Shown: positions 12,004-12,523 of the stretch, piece by piece
Position numbering within the stretch: position 1 is the first letter of the stretch
How the letters are laid out: every line of letters begins with the position of its first letter
Assembly: GCA_002396885.1 (NCBI GenBank)
Contig: DGXY01000032.1
Span: 1 to 12,523 of the forward strand
From: Akkermansiaceae bacterium UBA5020
Lineage (GTDB): Bacteria > Verrucomicrobiota > Verrucomicrobiia > Verrucomicrobiales > DEV007
Reading direction: 5' to 3'
DNA: 12,523 bases
Translations under genes and position numbers: made by a program
Notes under the pieces: model-generated
What the model saw: the letters and a program-made list of their open reading frames with translations, nothing else
What the model was told of the DNA's origin: nothing
Database searches by the model: none

Positions 12004-12523
12004 ATGGCCAAAGCCCCCCAGAACGCGATCTCCCCGACCCGCGAGGAGAATTTCCCCGAATGGTATCAGCAGGTCGTGCGTGCCGCCGATCTCGCCGAAA
12101 ACTCGGAGGTGCGCGGCTGCATGGTCATCAAACCCTGGGGCTACGGTCTCTGGGAGCAGATCCAGCGCCAGCTCGACGTCTGGTTCAAGGCGACGGGACA
12201 CAAGAACGCCTATTTCCCCCTCCTCATCCCGGTCAGCTACCTGGAAAAGGAGGCGACCCACGTGGAGGGTTTCGCGACGGAATGCGCCGTCGTCACCCAT
12301 CACCGCCTCGAGTTGAAGGACGGCAAGATGGTCCCCGCAGGCGAGCTGACCGAACCCTACGTGATCCGCCCCACCTCCGAGACCATCATCGGCGCGGCCT
12401 TCGCGCGCTGGGTGCAGAGCTACCGCGATCTCCCGCTCCTCATCAACCAGTGGGCGAACGTGATGCGCTGGGAGATGCGTCCGCGCCTCTTTCTCCGGAC
12501 CGCCGAGTTCCTCTGGCAGGAGG
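12004..12523 (+). CDS. proS: Prolyl-tRNA synthetase, type 3 (partial, 3' end outside window)
   Basis: The frame from ATG at 12004 stays open to the right edge (173 codons plus one base). It matches class II prolyl-tRNA synthetase of the archaeal/eukaryote-like type: VRGCMVIKPWGYGLWEQIQ (36-54), motif 1 region TGHKNAYFPLLIP (64-76) with its proline, EKEATHVEGF (81-90), the proline-site TSE (124-126), NQWANVMRWE (148-157) and the start of motif 2, RLFLRTAEFLWQE (161-173). The enzyme charges tRNA-Pro with proline in the cytoplasm. This type lacks the INS editing domain found in typical bacterial ProRS between motifs 2 and 3, although that part is not visible here. The N-terminus starts directly with the catalytic core. 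No strong ribosome site is seen. Confidence 0.95.
   Translation, partial: MAKAPQNAISPTREENFPEWYQQVVRAADLAENSEVRGCMVIKPWGYGLWEQIQRQLDVWFKATGHKNAYFPLLIPVSYLEKEATHVEGFATECAVVTHHRLELKDGKMVPAGELTEPYVIRPTSETIIGAAFARWVQSYRDLPLLINQWANVMRWEMRPRLFLRTAEFLWQE

Overview
The window is GC-rich, gene-dense bacterial chromosome. The gene families point to Verrucomicrobiota, with Planctomycetota as second choice. The evidence is a secreted DUF1080 (3-keto-disaccharide hydrolase family) protein with an extra N-terminal domain, an OpcA protein outside Cyanobacteria and Actinobacteria, a type 3 (archaeal/eukaryote-like) prolyl-tRNA synthetase, and weak or absent Shine-Dalgarno sites. This is inference from families; no marker gene settles the phylum. 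I see no rRNA, tRNA, transposase, phage gene or CRISPR array.

Layout. 1-99 is the tail of a plus-strand gene. 100-425 is a gene-free convergent gap with several hairpins, one intrinsic terminator and a 14-bp direct repeat. 426-2980 is a minus-strand pair: an M24B aminopeptidase (pepP-like) followed by an exported serine beta-lactamase-fold hydrolase. Divergent from it, 3105-4577 encodes a sigma-54 activator whose receiver domain has Glu in place of the phosphoacceptor Asp. 4720-5850 is an exported protein of unknown function. 5851-6046 is a convergent gap holding a REPIN-like inverted pair of REP hairpins and a 7-bp tandem repeat. 6047-7318 (minus) is an M16 zinc protease, divergent from opcA (7416-8531). 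8601-9593 is the secreted DUF1080 protein and 9750-10118 an alkyltransferase-like DNA repair protein with Trp in place of the reactive Cys.

On the minus strand, 10218-10799 is an AhpD-like carboxymuconolactone decarboxylase family protein. 10906-11769 is a two-gene unit with a MOSC protein followed by a DUF2721 membrane protein. The divergent gap 11770-12003 carries a large imperfect hairpin built from hexanucleotide repeats. The window ends inside proS, which starts at 12004.

The genes do not form one pathway; this is mostly ordinary core chromosome. The best leads are the phosphomimetic-looking sigma-54 activator, the REPIN-like element, the mirrored hexanucleotide array, and the run of hairpins ending in a terminator at 102-272. 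I did not find a convincing new multi-gene system.
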